Assembly (NCBI GenBank): GCA_019634245.1
Contig: JAHQVR010000160.1
Coordinates: 1 to 27,942, forward strand
Reading direction: 5' to 3'
From: Gammaproteobacteria bacterium
GTDB lineage: Bacteria > Pseudomonadota > Gammaproteobacteria > Granulosicoccales > Granulosicoccaceae
Length of the DNA: 27,942 bases
Shown piece after piece: positions 1-7,441 of this stretch (within the stretch, counting starts at the first letter, position 1; each line of letters starts with the position of its first letter). The notes under the pieces are model-generated. The model worked only from the letters and a program-made list of their open reading frames with translations. It was not told where the DNA came from and ran no database searches. The translations under genes and the position numbers were made by a program.

Positions 1-967
1 CACGTATAGCAGGATCCATTGCATCCATTTGATTAGGTTCGTAGCCGCAGTACTTATCAGGACATTCACCTCTACCACCGGTCAACTCCGCTGGATCCCA
101 TCCGGCATTGCCACCGTTAACCAAAGCCGTGATTTCATCGCTGTGCCATGGTCCGTGTTCTGCTGTAAACGCCCTACCATCACTCGGACGAAAATCTATA
201 CCTTGCACATTCCTATGTCCGTAGGTGTAAATACGTTTGTCATAGCCTTCAGGCGGATTGTTGTCAGGATGTGCGTTACCGTCCCCGTCAATTCTGAGGA
301 TTTTCCCGCACAGTAATTGTCCGTCCTGCGGACAGATTCCCCTATGACGATCACCACCTGTTACCCACAAGTAGCCATCTGGCCCAATGCGCAGCCTACC
401 GCCATTGTGAGCACCAGGCCCTCCAAACGGTTGATCTGATTCAAACGGTTTATATTGAATATCGGTGACGATGTCGGTTCTATCTGAAACACTCTTAAGG
501 TCATCACTCACCTTAAATTTCATTACAATATTACCGTCGCACTTTTCAAAGTTGGTTTTACAACCATCTCCATAATACTTCGTGGATGAAGAATACAAGT
601 ACACCGTGCGATTTTCCGCAAAGTTCGAATCGGCAACCACACCCAACACACCCGCTTGTCCATCGCAGAAAAGATCATCCCCCATATCAGCAAAGCCGCT
701 GGTGTCCTTAGCCCCGTAGAGTGCGTTTACCGCGCCAGAAGGATCTCGCACAGAAAGGCCCTTACACTTTTCTGTGAAGAACATGGTTCCGTCGGGCAAA
801 AACGACATATCCCATGGATTCTCCAGCCCGGTCATGAATTCTGTTGTTTCAATGAACGGTACATTCATACCCTTACCATGACCATCGGCGTATACATTAG
901 AAGCTATTCCCGCAAATGCGATCGTTGACGCAAAGAGCGCAGTTACGGTTTTTCCATATTCAAACAT
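1..967 (-). CDS. PQQ-dependent sugar dehydrogenase (glucose/sorbosone dehydrogenase family), 3' end cut by window
   Basis: The frame is open from ATG at 967 to the window edge, giving 322 residues without a stop. A strong Shine-Dalgarno (GGAGGAAGG) lies just upstream. Residues 1-27 form a signal peptide ending VYA-DG, so the product is exported. The segment GAHNGGRLRIGPDGYLWVTG (187-204, with H187 in the place of the catalytic base of soluble quinoprotein glucose dehydrogenase), TYGHRNVQG (248-256) and EHGPWHSDEI (270-279) are typical of the six-bladed beta-propeller GSDH family, which oxidises sugars or alcohols with PQQ in the periplasm. It lies 32 bp downstream of a cytochrome c gene in the same direction, a natural electron acceptor. 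Several cysteines (C101, C136, C143, C212, C220) could form disulfides. The substrate cannot be read from sequence. The family call is firm; the cofactor is inferred from the family. Confidence 0.88.
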   Translation of the reverse strand, partial: MFEYGKTVTALFASTIAFAGIASNVYADGHGKGMNVPFIETTEFMTGLENPWDMSFLPDGTMFFTEKCKGLSVRDPSGAVNALYGAKDTSGFADMGDDLFCDGQAGVLGVVADSNFAENRTVYLYSSSTKYYGDGCKTNFEKCDGNIVMKFKVSDDLKSVSDRTDIVTDIQYKPFESDQPFGGPGAHNGGRLRIGPDGYLWVTGGDRHRGICPQDGQLLCGKILRIDGDGNAHPDNNPPEGYDKRIYTYGHRNVQGIDFRPSDGRAFTAEHGPWHSDEITALVNGGNAGWDPAELTGGRGECPDKYCGYEPNQMDAMDPAIR

Positions 968-999
968 TTCCCTTCCTCCAGTGTGATTAACGTGTTACA

Positions 1000-1371
1000 T
1001 CAGTTCGCTGCAACCTCTAAATATGCTGATAAATTCAGGATTTCTTCGTCTGTCAATGGCTTTGCCATCATAATCATTAAAGATGAATTGGGTCCGATCT
1101 TAATTCCATCTCTATAGGTTTCCAATTTTTCTATGGTGTATGAAATATCTTTACCAGATATTTTTGGATAACTCGCTACCCCTTTACCAGCAGCGCCATG
1201 ACAGTTATTGCAAGACTGGTTGTATCTCTCCTCTCCTGCATCAATATCCCCAGTTAATGCGTCACTCGCGGATGACACACTGTCTTCAGTTGAGGTATCA
1301 CCACTGATTGCGTTACCGAAACAACCGAACAGAATTATGAAGGGCAGAAGCTCAAGTGGCCTAAAGTTCAT
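1000..1371 (-). CDS. Small c-type cytochrome, probably a lipoprotein
   Basis: This 123-residue protein has one haem-c motif, CNNCH at residues 54-58, followed by GAAGKG as in class I cytochromes c. Axial methionine candidates lie in SLMIMMAKPLTDEEI (M99, M101 or M102), and the C-terminal helix LSAYLEV is typical of the family. The N-terminus is a short hydrophobic segment ending LFGC (C17), a reasonable lipobox, so the protein may be lipid-anchored on the periplasmic face rather than soluble. A Ser/Thr/Asp-rich linker (residues 24-44) follows. The gene is the first of a two-gene unit with the PQQ-type dehydrogenase 32 bp downstream, so it probably carries electrons from that enzyme to the respiratory chain. 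No good Shine-Dalgarno is visible before the ATG. The lipoprotein call is less certain than the cytochrome call. Confidence 0.88.
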   Translation of the reverse strand: MNFRPLELLPFIILFGCFGNAISGDTSTEDSVSSASDALTGDIDAGEERYNQSCNNCHGAAGKGVASYPKISGKDISYTIEKLETYRDGIKIGPNSSLMIMMAKPLTDEEILNLSAYLEVAAN

Positions 1372-1482
1372 GACATTTAGCCGTATAAGATATGTTTATT
1401 ATTAGCGTTGGAGGAAGTTTATCGTAGGTGTATACGTCTTCAAATAGATTACGAGAATTCATTTTCATAATTTTGTAATATT

Positions 1483-1499
1483 TGAGACAAATCGTCTCA
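1483..1499. promoter_or_regulatory. Operator-like inverted repeat TGAGAC-N5-GTCTCA
   Basis: Perfect 6-bp arms (TGAGAC 1483-1488, GTCTCA 1494-1499) flank a 5-bp spacer, about 110 bp upstream of the cytochrome c start. The size suits a dimeric repressor or activator. No matching regulator is in the window, so the role is inferred from shape and position only. Confidence 0.3.
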
Positions 1500-1719
1500 C
1501 CTAATTCTCAAGTCATGTGTAATATTACAGAGTAACTATAGGCTAACCAATCCTCTATGCCGTTCACTAGTGAATGTATAATGGTTGTGTTTCTAAAATT
1601 CAGCGCAAACAGTTAAAGTATTTTCTGAAGAGCAGTGGGAACAGAGACACTCTTGACAGTGCAATTCGGACTTTACGCCTACTCCATGACACCGGTAGTT
1701 TGCGAAACTTCACGAACGT

Positions 1720-1735
1720 ATGAGATATTTCTCAT
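1720..1735. promoter_or_regulatory. Operator-like inverted repeat ATGAGA-N4-TCTCAT
   Basis: Perfect 6-bp arms (1720-1725, 1730-1735) flank TATT, roughly in the middle of the divergent region. The arms resemble those of the dyad at 1483-1499 (TGAGAC), so the two may be sites for one protein. This is weak evidence of a binding site. Confidence 0.28.
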
Positions 1736-1893
1736 GCATAGAAGACTTAAGCAATCGTAACTACTAACTCTCACAACGCTTGTATTTAAGTGGGTGAACG
1801 ATGTATGTAACAGTTGCCAACGATAGATTCCATCGCCCACGCAAAACCAACAAAAACTGTAGAAGAAAACTCACCGACGCAAGCTCAACTTAA

Positions 1894-1915
1894 CCTTCTC
1901 TATTCCTTCTCTATT
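1894..1915. repeat. Perfect tandem 11-bp repeat, CCTTCTCTATT x2
   Basis: Positions 1894-1904 and 1905-1915 are identical. The 11-bp period is one helical turn, which is how OmpR/PhoB-type response regulators line up on DNA. A replication-slippage duplication would look the same. It lies about 180 bp before the start of the plus-strand transporter operon. Confidence 0.5.
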
Positions 1916-2028
1916 AAGTAATCAGAGTAACAACACATAACAAAGCACACGAATAGGTATCCGTTCCGTATTGCTTCAATGAGGCTGAAAGACAATGCGC
2001 AGGTGCATTGGATCAATAATTTTGGGCA

Positions 2029-2046
2029 CGGTCATCTAGTTGTAAT
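2029..2046 (+). promoter_or_regulatory. PHO-box-like PhoB site candidate
   Basis: CGGTCAT (2029-2035), 4 bp, then TTGTAAT (2040-2046) follows the 7-4-7 layout of the PhoB box CTGTCAT-N4-CTGTCAT and matches it at 11 of 14 positions. A -10-like TTACAT follows at about the right distance (2056-2061). The site ends 45 bp before the GTG start of the ugp-like operon. PhoB control of ugp genes is established in enterobacteria and rhizobia. That this site is functional is inference. Confidence 0.4.
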
Positions 2047-2091
2047 TTGACTCGGTTACATTCGCTCTACCACTCGGTACGGGCATGAACG

Positions 2092-3276
2092 GTGAGCATT
2101 TCACTCGTTGGAATAGAGAAATCATTTGGCACCAATCTGGTACTTGATGGGGTTGATATCTCAGTTGATCCGGGTGAGTTTGTCACTCTCGTCGGCGCTT
2201 CGGGGTGTGGCAAATCGACTCTGTTAAGAATTCTTGCCGGGCTTGAAAGCCCTGACGCTGGGCAGGTATGTGTGTCGGGCAAAGATATGACGCAAGTCAG
2301 ACCGGCTGAGCGAAATCTGGCGATGGTATTTCAATCTTACGCGTTATACCCGCATTTGACAGTGGCAGAAAACATGGTCACACCTCTTCGTCTTCGCGAT
2401 TTGCCGTGGCATGCTCAAGTACCGTTACTTGGCACCTTCTTTCACCGCAAGGCTATTAAAGAGCTGTACCGTCAAGTGAATAATGCAGCTGAGGTGCTGA
2501 AAATCTCTCACCTTCTAGATCGCAAGCCGGGTCAGCTCTCCGGCGGACAGCGCCAGCGGGCAGCTTTGGGTCGCGCATTGGTCAGAAAACCCGTGGCATT
2601 TTTAATGGATGAGCCACTGTCTAACCTCGATGCAGCGCTTCGTGTTCATATGCGGGCAGAGTTAAGTGAACTGCACCGTCGTTTGGGAACCACTTTCATA
2701 TATGTTACTCACGATCAGTCAGAAGCGCTCACCATGTCCGATCGTATGGCGATGATGGACCGGGGAAGGATACTTCAGTACGGACCACCAGATGAGATTT
2801 ACAACAACCCGCTGAATATTGAAGTTGCGAAGTTTATCGGTTCGCCACCCATCAATATCCTGAACGGTCAGATCGACGAAGCTGGCAAATTGTCGCTGCT
2901 TGGCATGCCTATTGGTCAGGCGAATACAGCTGCCCATTCGATACAGTTCGGTTGCAGACCGGAAAATGTGACTCTGAGCGAGACTGGTGTACATGCTGTC
3001 GTCACTCACAGAGAGAACCTGGGATCTGAAGTTTTTCTGCACACTACTTTGCACGAAACCAATGAACGTGTGGTACTGCGTGCACCGGCTGGGACAACGG
3101 AGAAAGTCAACGATCAGGTCTGTTTGCAGCTCGAACTGGAAAAGTTACTCGCCTTTAACGAACTGGGTGATCGTGTTCATCTGATACCAGACCTCCACTC
3201 GCCTCGACTGAACGGCAATCCGGGGCTCGTTCGGACAAAAAATAATTCAGACAGTCCACAGGTGGAGTCCCGTTGA
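2092..3276 (+). CDS. ugpC: ABC transporter ATP-binding protein, UgpC/MalK type
   Basis: This cytoplasmic ATPase should power the importer encoded by the next three genes. Visible motifs are Walker A GASGCGKST (35-43), Q-loop Q81, signature LSGGQ (149-153), Walker B with D173-E174, and switch H207 in THDQ. A C-terminal OB-fold/TOBE region of the MalK/UgpC class follows. At 394 residues it is longer than the usual 355-370. The helical domain has an extra stretch of roughly 18 residues (about 103-122, DLPWHAQVPLLGTFFHRK), and there is a C-terminal tail of about 25 residues. The only start in frame with the conserved N-terminus is GTG at 2092, without a clear Shine-Dalgarno; the nearby ATG at 2085 is in another frame. 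Its stop overlaps the next gene. It is first in the operon, unlike E. coli ugpBAECQ. The symbol rests on context. Confidence 0.88.
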   Translation: MSISLVGIEKSFGTNLVLDGVDISVDPGEFVTLVGASGCGKSTLLRILAGLESPDAGQVCVSGKDMTQVRPAERNLAMVFQSYALYPHLTVAENMVTPLRLRDLPWHAQVPLLGTFFHRKAIKELYRQVNNAAEVLKISHLLDRKPGQLSGGQRQRAALGRALVRKPVAFLMDEPLSNLDAALRVHMRAELSELHRRLGTTFIYVTHDQSEALTMSDRMAMMDRGRILQYGPPDEIYNNPLNIEVAKFIGSPPINILNGQIDEAGKLSLLGMPIGQANTAAHSIQFGCRPENVTLSETGVHAVVTHRENLGSEVFLHTTLHETNERVVLRAPAGTTEKVNDQVCLQLELEKLLAFNELGDRVHLIPDLHSPRLNGNPGLVRTKNNSDSPQVESR

Positions 3277-4196
3277 TACAGCAGCGTAACGTCCATTGGT
3301 GGTTAACCGGACCGGCCCTGATGCTGATGATCGTCATACTACTGTTGCCGGTAGTAATGGCTCTTTTCTTGAGTTTCACCAACTACTCGCTGGGCAATAG
3401 CGGAGCTCAATTCGTCGGATTGTCCAACTACGAAAAAATATTCACGCGTTCAACGTACGAAAAGATGTTCGGCGCTACCTTTCGTTACGTGTTTACAGTA
3501 GTGCCAATTACTGTAGCGCTCGGCCTCGGTGCCGCCTTGCTGATCAATTCACTAACGCGTTTTGGCGATCTGTACAAAACCATTTACTTTTTACCCGTCA
3601 TGGCTGCACTCATTGCCATGGCTATCGTTTGGGAGTTCGCACTGCACCCGACGATTGGAATTGTCAATTCTACGCTGGAAAGAGGATGTGGTACTTGGCT
3701 GGAACACTGGGCCTGGTATCAGCAAGGGTGCGAGAAAACGTTTCCGCTTTGGCTCACTGATCGGGCCTACGCAATTTGGACGGTCGCCTTTATCGGTATC
3801 TGGCAGGGGTTTGGTTTTAATATGGTGTTGTATCTCGCGGGGCTCACTTCGATACCGCGAGAACTCTACCACGCCGCAGAAATGGATGGAGCCAAATCCG
3901 CCTGGCAGCGCTTCAGGCTGGTCACTTGGCCCCTGCTCGGTCCGACGACAGTGTTTGTTGTCACGATCAGTTTTATTCGTAGTTTTCAAGTGTTCGATAC
4001 AGTTGAGGCCTTTTATCCGCAAGGCGGCGGTCCATCCAAATCAGTTTACGTCATGATGTTTGCCATCTACGAAAAAGCCATTCAGCAAAATCTGATGGGG
4101 ATTGGAGCTGCAATCACCGTTGTATTCCTCGCTTTTGTCATGTTGCTAACGGTGATCCAGCGCTGGCTGGTTGACCGAAGGACCCACTACGCATGA
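3273..4196 (+). CDS. ugpA: ABC transporter permease, UgpA-like (MalF class)
   Basis: This 307-residue inner-membrane permease has about six hydrophobic segments (for example residues 14-34, 70-92, 104-122 and 167-190). The ATPase-contacting EAA loop reads HAAEMDGAKSAWQRFRLVTW within residues 198-221. The start is TTG at 3273, with GGAG 5 bp upstream. The TTG overlaps the TGA of the ATPase gene, so translation is coupled. A periplasmic loop of about 40 residues carries two cysteines (C139 and C153), possibly a disulfide. The next permease starts inside the last codon (ATGA overlap). It pairs with the UgpE-like subunit and UgpB-like binding protein downstream; the substrate assignment depends on those neighbours. 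Confidence 0.87.
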   Translation: MIQQRNVHWWLTGPALMLMIVILLLPVVMALFLSFTNYSLGNSGAQFVGLSNYEKIFTRSTYEKMFGATFRYVFTVVPITVALGLGAALLINSLTRFGDLYKTIYFLPVMAALIAMAIVWEFALHPTIGIVNSTLERGCGTWLEHWAWYQQGCEKTFPLWLTDRAYAIWTVAFIGIWQGFGFNMVLYLAGLTSIPRELYHAAEMDGAKSAWQRFRLVTWPLLGPTTVFVVTISFIRSFQVFDTVEAFYPQGGGPSKSVYVMMFAIYEKAIQQNLMGIGAAITVVFLAFVMLLTVIQRWLVDRRTHYA

Positions 4197-5104
4197 CGAA
4201 TAATTATGCGATACCCCACCGGTTCTCATCCACAGAAACCATGAAACATCTCGTGCTAATTATCGGTGCGGTTGTGGTTTTGTTGCCGTTTTACGTGATG
4301 ATCAGCTATTCGTTTAAAGCCCCGCATGAAATCATGCAGAACACCGGGGGGTTTTTCGGTGCCCAGGAGCTTTTCCGGGATGACTACTGCATCAAGCTGG
4401 GTAACGCAGCCAGTGATTGCATGGTCAGACCGGCAATCTACAACTACACAACTGCCTTTGAAAAGGCACCGTTGCTTCGGTATTTGTTCAACGGATTGGT
4501 CGTAACACTCTCGATATTTTTTATCCAGGTAGTCGTCGCGCTGCCCTGTGCTTATGCACTGGCAAAGTTGCGTTTTTGGGGTCGTAATGCGGTATTCGGG
4601 CTGGTGTTATTTTGTCTGTTAATTCCTGTCCATGCGATTGCACTGCCACTTTACATAGGGCTGGCGAAACTGGGACTTACCAACACTTACGCCGCTCTCA
4701 TTATTCCCTGGACTATCTCGGTATTCGGCATCTTTCTGATGCGGCAGTTTTTTAGCACCGTACCCGACGACCTGGTTGACGCCGCTCGCATGGACGGTAT
4801 GAGTGAATTCAGCATTGTCTGGAAGGTAATGCTGCCTACCGCAGTGCCGGCATTACTCGCGTTCGGCATTTTCAGTGTGGTGGCTCATTGGAATGACTAT
4901 TTCTGGCCTCGCATTGTTATCACCGGAAACCGAGATTTATTTACACCGCCTCTCGGATTGAGAGAATTCAAAGGTGATGCTGATGGCGATAATTTTGGTC
5001 CCATGATGGCCACGGCCTGTGTGATCGTCTCACCGTTGATTGCAGCATTTTTAATGGCACAACGTCGATTTATTGAGGGCATAACGCTATCTGGAATGAA
5101 ATAG
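4193..5104 (+). CDS. ugpE: ABC transporter permease, UgpE-like (MalG class)
   Basis: This is the second membrane subunit, 303 residues. It has an N-terminal membrane segment (about 19-39), a periplasmic loop with cysteines C66 and C76, further membrane segments and the EAA loop DDLVDAARMDGMSEFSIVWK (192-211) that docks onto the ATPase. It ends with the MalG-type tail EGITLSGMK. The ATG at 4193 overlaps the upstream TGA by 4 bp, so the permeases should be made in equal amounts. A stable hairpin lies just after the stop (5129-5148) and may separate expression of the permeases from that of the abundant binding protein. Family is clear; substrate is inferred from context. Confidence 0.88.
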   Translation: MTNNYAIPHRFSSTETMKHLVLIIGAVVVLLPFYVMISYSFKAPHEIMQNTGGFFGAQELFRDDYCIKLGNAASDCMVRPAIYNYTTAFEKAPLLRYLFNGLVVTLSIFFIQVVVALPCAYALAKLRFWGRNAVFGLVLFCLLIPVHAIALPLYIGLAKLGLTNTYAALIIPWTISVFGIFLMRQFFSTVPDDLVDAARMDGMSEFSIVWKVMLPTAVPALLAFGIFSVVAHWNDYFWPRIVITGNRDLFTPPLGLREFKGDADGDNFGPMMATACVIVSPLIAAFLMAQRRFIEGITLSGMK

Positions 5105-5128
5105 ATCAAATATTGAGTTTTATAAAAC

Positions 5129-5148
5129 GAGGCGGCAGAAGCCGCCTC
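5129..5148 (+). terminator. Intercistronic hairpin after the permease genes
   Basis: Perfect 8-bp stem GAGGCGGC (5129-5136) / GCCGCCTC (5141-5148) with a tetraloop AGAA, 24 bp after the UgpE-like stop. No U-run follows on the plus strand, so it is more likely a partial terminator, RNA-processing or 3'-end-stabilising element than a full intrinsic terminator. Confidence 0.5.
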
Positions 5149-5192
5149 ATTAACCCCCGAATGAACTTGTAAAAGTGCAATCGGGAACACCA

Positions 5193-5224
5193 GGAGCCTG
5201 CCAATCGACAAACCGTCAGGCTCC
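5193..5224 (+). promoter_or_regulatory. Second hairpin, leader of the binding-protein gene
   Basis: Arms GGAGCCTG (5193-5200) and CAGGCTCC (5217-5224) pair perfectly across a 16-nt loop. The stem ends 18 bp before the ATG at 5243, just upstream of the AGGAAA ribosome site. It could set mRNA stability or translation of the binding-protein gene. Confidence 0.4.
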
Positions 5225-5242
5225 CAGCAACAGGAAAATAGC

Positions 5243-6496
5243 ATGAAAAAGCTTCTAGCCGTATTGGCAACCAGTGTATTGGCGGGTTCTGCCTTCGCCA
5301 GCGATAAAATCATAGTGGAGTTTGCGTACCCGTACAGTCACCTGTTTGACGTAACGTATGAAAAAATACTGCCAAAGTTCTACGAACAGCACCCGGACAT
5401 CGAAGTCAAAATGCGTGCTACTTATGAAAGTTACGAGGACGGAACCAACACCATCTTACGCGAGGCGGTAGCCGGAACCCTCCCCGACGTCACCATGCAG
5501 GGTCTCAATCGCCAGGCCATACTGGTTGAAAAGGGCATTGCAAAATCTCTAGAACCCTGGATCGCCAAGGAATCAGATTTCGCCAAGGATGGGTATCACA
5601 AAGCCATGCTGGATCTCGGTACTTTTGCCGGGGAAGTTCATGGCCTGCCTTTTTCAATTTCGTTACCAGTGGGTTACTACAACATGGAAGTCATGGCTAA
5701 GGCCGGTTACAACGCGGACAACCTGCCCACGAGCTGGCCAGAGGTCATCGAAGCCTGTGGAAAACTTCGCGATGCCGGTGTCGCAAACCCGATGTTTTGG
5801 GGATGGAATATTACGGGCAACTGGTTTCTTCAGGCACTGATGTGGAGTCAGGATGAGCCGACAGTCAACGGTGCAGATTTCAGACTCGACGAGCCTTCAG
5901 GTCTGACCGCTCTGAATACCATGAAAAATCTGTTTCGAGGTTGCGATATGCAAAACCTGGAATGGAAAGCCGCACTAGCGTCTTTCTCTGCCGGAGAGAT
6001 CGGCATGATGTATTGGTCAACTTCTGCTGTAGGAGCCGTTGAGCGGGCGATGGGAGATTTTACACTCGTCACAAATGAGTACCCGGGACTTGATGATGGC
6101 AGTCCACTGGGACTGCCAGCCGGAGGCAACTCCGCCATGATGGTGTCAACTTCAGAGAACCCTGAAGAACTGGAAGCGGCGTGGAAATGGCTGAAGTTTA
6201 TTACGTCCGGCGAAGGTGCTGCCGATGTCGCTCGTACTACTGGTTACATGCCACCGAACCAGGCTGCCAATGAAATCATTCTGAAAGATTTCTATCAGCA
6301 GAATCCAGCTAAAGCAACAGCCGTCAGGCAATTACCTCTTTTACGTGAATGGCAGGCTTATCCTGGCGACAATGGTCTTGCTGCCACGCAGGTTATTTAC
6401 GATGGTATTGAAGGCATCGTGACGGGAGAGTATGACGACATGGAAGAGCTTCAGGCAGAACTCGCCGAAGAAGTTCAGGAGCTACTGACACAGTAA
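5243..6496 (+). CDS. ugpB: Periplasmic solute-binding protein, UgpB-like
   Basis: This 417-residue family-1 extracellular binding protein has a signal peptide (residues 1-19, cleavage near AFA-SD). ATG is preceded by AGGAAA. The C-terminal part, GYMPPNQAA (residues 334-342) followed by FYQQNP and an RQ pair, closely follows the corresponding GYLP...FYEKNP...RQ stretch of E. coli UgpB as I remember it. A Trp-rich segment around FWGWNITGNWF also fits the UgpB binding-site region. The predicted ligands are sn-glycerol-3-phosphate or glycerophosphodiesters, which agrees with the phosphodiesterase gene downstream. A general sugar-binding protein of the same family cannot be excluded. Strong hairpins bracket the gene on both sides, which is common for highly expressed binding-protein cistrons. 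Confidence 0.82.
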   Translation: MKKLLAVLATSVLAGSAFASDKIIVEFAYPYSHLFDVTYEKILPKFYEQHPDIEVKMRATYESYEDGTNTILREAVAGTLPDVTMQGLNRQAILVEKGIAKSLEPWIAKESDFAKDGYHKAMLDLGTFAGEVHGLPFSISLPVGYYNMEVMAKAGYNADNLPTSWPEVIEACGKLRDAGVANPMFWGWNITGNWFLQALMWSQDEPTVNGADFRLDEPSGLTALNTMKNLFRGCDMQNLEWKAALASFSAGEIGMMYWSTSAVGAVERAMGDFTLVTNEYPGLDDGSPLGLPAGGNSAMMVSTSENPEELEAAWKWLKFITSGEGAADVARTTGYMPPNQAANEIILKDFYQQNPAKATAVRQLPLLREWQAYPGDNGLAATQVIYDGIEGIVTGEYDDMEELQAELAEEVQELLTQ

Positions 6497-6509
6497 GCAC
6501 TCTCGATTG

Positions 6510-6538
6510 TCACCCGCGGCGATAACAGCCGCGGGTGA
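6510..6538 (+). terminator. Strong hairpin between binding-protein and phosphodiesterase genes
   Basis: An 11-bp perfect stem, TCACCCGCGGC (6510-6520) / GCCGCGGGTGA (6528-6538), with loop GATAACA. It begins 13 bp after the ugpB-like stop. The tail ATCTCCTTT is only weakly T-rich, so read-through to the phosphodiesterase at 6574 is likely. It probably protects the binding-protein mRNA or lowers downstream expression. Confidence 0.55.
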
Positions 6539-6573
6539 ATCTCCTTTACGTCACCACAGTTGAGCAGGTATAG

Positions 6574-7398
6574 ATGAAACTATTACAGATGACAGACATC
6601 CATCTCACCCCCCCAGGAAAGACTATCGGTGGCCGCGACCCCAATGAGAATTTCAAGCGAGCGCTATCCCATGCCATGGATTTCCATAGCGATGCTGAAG
6701 GATTGTTTCTTACCGGCGATTTGTCTGATTGGGGAGAAACAGACGACTATGAACGTTTAAAGATGATTATTGCTGATATTAAAATGCCTGTGCATCTGTG
6801 CATTGGAAATCACGATGATAGAAAAACGTTTCTAAATTCATTCCCGGAATGGGAGGGTGAGGACGGGTTTGTCCAACATGTGATCAAGTTGTCTGCTGGT
6901 AATGCCATAACGCTTGATACTTGGGGTGAGGCTACACACGCTGGGCATTTCTGTGACTTGAGAGCAGATTGGTTAGCTAAGCAATTAACCGATCTACCAG
7001 GACCAATCTGGGTTTTTATGCATCACAACCCGGTGGCAACTCGAATTAAACCGATGGATCAGATTATGTTGCTTGATTCGCAGCGCTTCAAGCAGACCAT
7101 TGCGCCGCACAAAGATAAAATTGCACACCTTTTCCATGGGCACTGCCATTTACCTTTATCCGGAAATATTGCAGGTGTATCGTTTTCAGCACCCCGTGGA
7201 ACCAACCACGCGGGATGGCCCGACTTCTCTGCGGAGCGGTTACTCTCCGCGTCTGATCTACCAGAGAGTTACTCGGTCATATACGCTGAGGCAGATAGTA
7301 CAATGTGTGCGATGGTTGAGTACGGGTACAGTGGCGAAATACGATCTGAAGGGTCCCCCGAATACGAAAACTGGGATCAGGCCACCATGATCCGGTGA
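6574..7398 (+). CDS. Calcineurin-like metallophosphodiesterase, GpdQ-like
   Basis: This 274-residue cytoplasmic enzyme (no signal peptide) has all the dinuclear-metal ligands: D8 and H10 (TDIH), D49 (TGDLSDWG), N79-H80 (GNHDD), H150 (MHHNP), and H190 and H192 (GHCH). Length and spacing match the glycerophosphodiesterase GpdQ and the related class III cyclic-nucleotide phosphodiesterases (CpdA/Rv0805). Sitting last in a ugp-like operon, it takes the place UgpQ has in E. coli, so cleavage of imported glycerophosphodiesters to glycerol-3-phosphate plus an alcohol is the best guess. cAMP phosphodiesterase is the main alternative. The ATG follows AGCAGGT. A strong hairpin lies between it and the binding-protein gene. 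Confidence 0.84.
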   Translation: MKLLQMTDIHLTPPGKTIGGRDPNENFKRALSHAMDFHSDAEGLFLTGDLSDWGETDDYERLKMIIADIKMPVHLCIGNHDDRKTFLNSFPEWEGEDGFVQHVIKLSAGNAITLDTWGEATHAGHFCDLRADWLAKQLTDLPGPIWVFMHHNPVATRIKPMDQIMLLDSQRFKQTIAPHKDKIAHLFHGHCHLPLSGNIAGVSFSAPRGTNHAGWPDFSAERLLSASDLPESYSVIYAEADSTMCAMVEYGYSGEIRSEGSPEYENWDQATMIR

Positions 7399-7441
7399 AT
7401 AGTATTTAAATTTGATTCAGAAACTTTACTCGAAGAAGGGA

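Larger units (their letters stand above)
1372..2091. other. 720-bp gene-free divergent regulatory region
   Basis: No convincing coding frame is present on either strand between the divergent cytochrome c and ABC-transporter operons. The region holds two dyads (1483-1499 and 1720-1735), a perfect tandem 11-bp repeat (1894-1915), a PHO-box-like direct repeat (2029-2046) and a weaker dyad TGTAA-N10-TTACA (2041-2045/2056-2060). It must contain the promoters of both operons. I could not assign -35/-10 pairs with confidence. Confidence 0.6.

Noticed and set aside
656..928. Plus-strand open frames at the start of the window
   Set aside because: Antisense to the quinoprotein dehydrogenase, which has a signal peptide, family motifs and a strong ribosome site.
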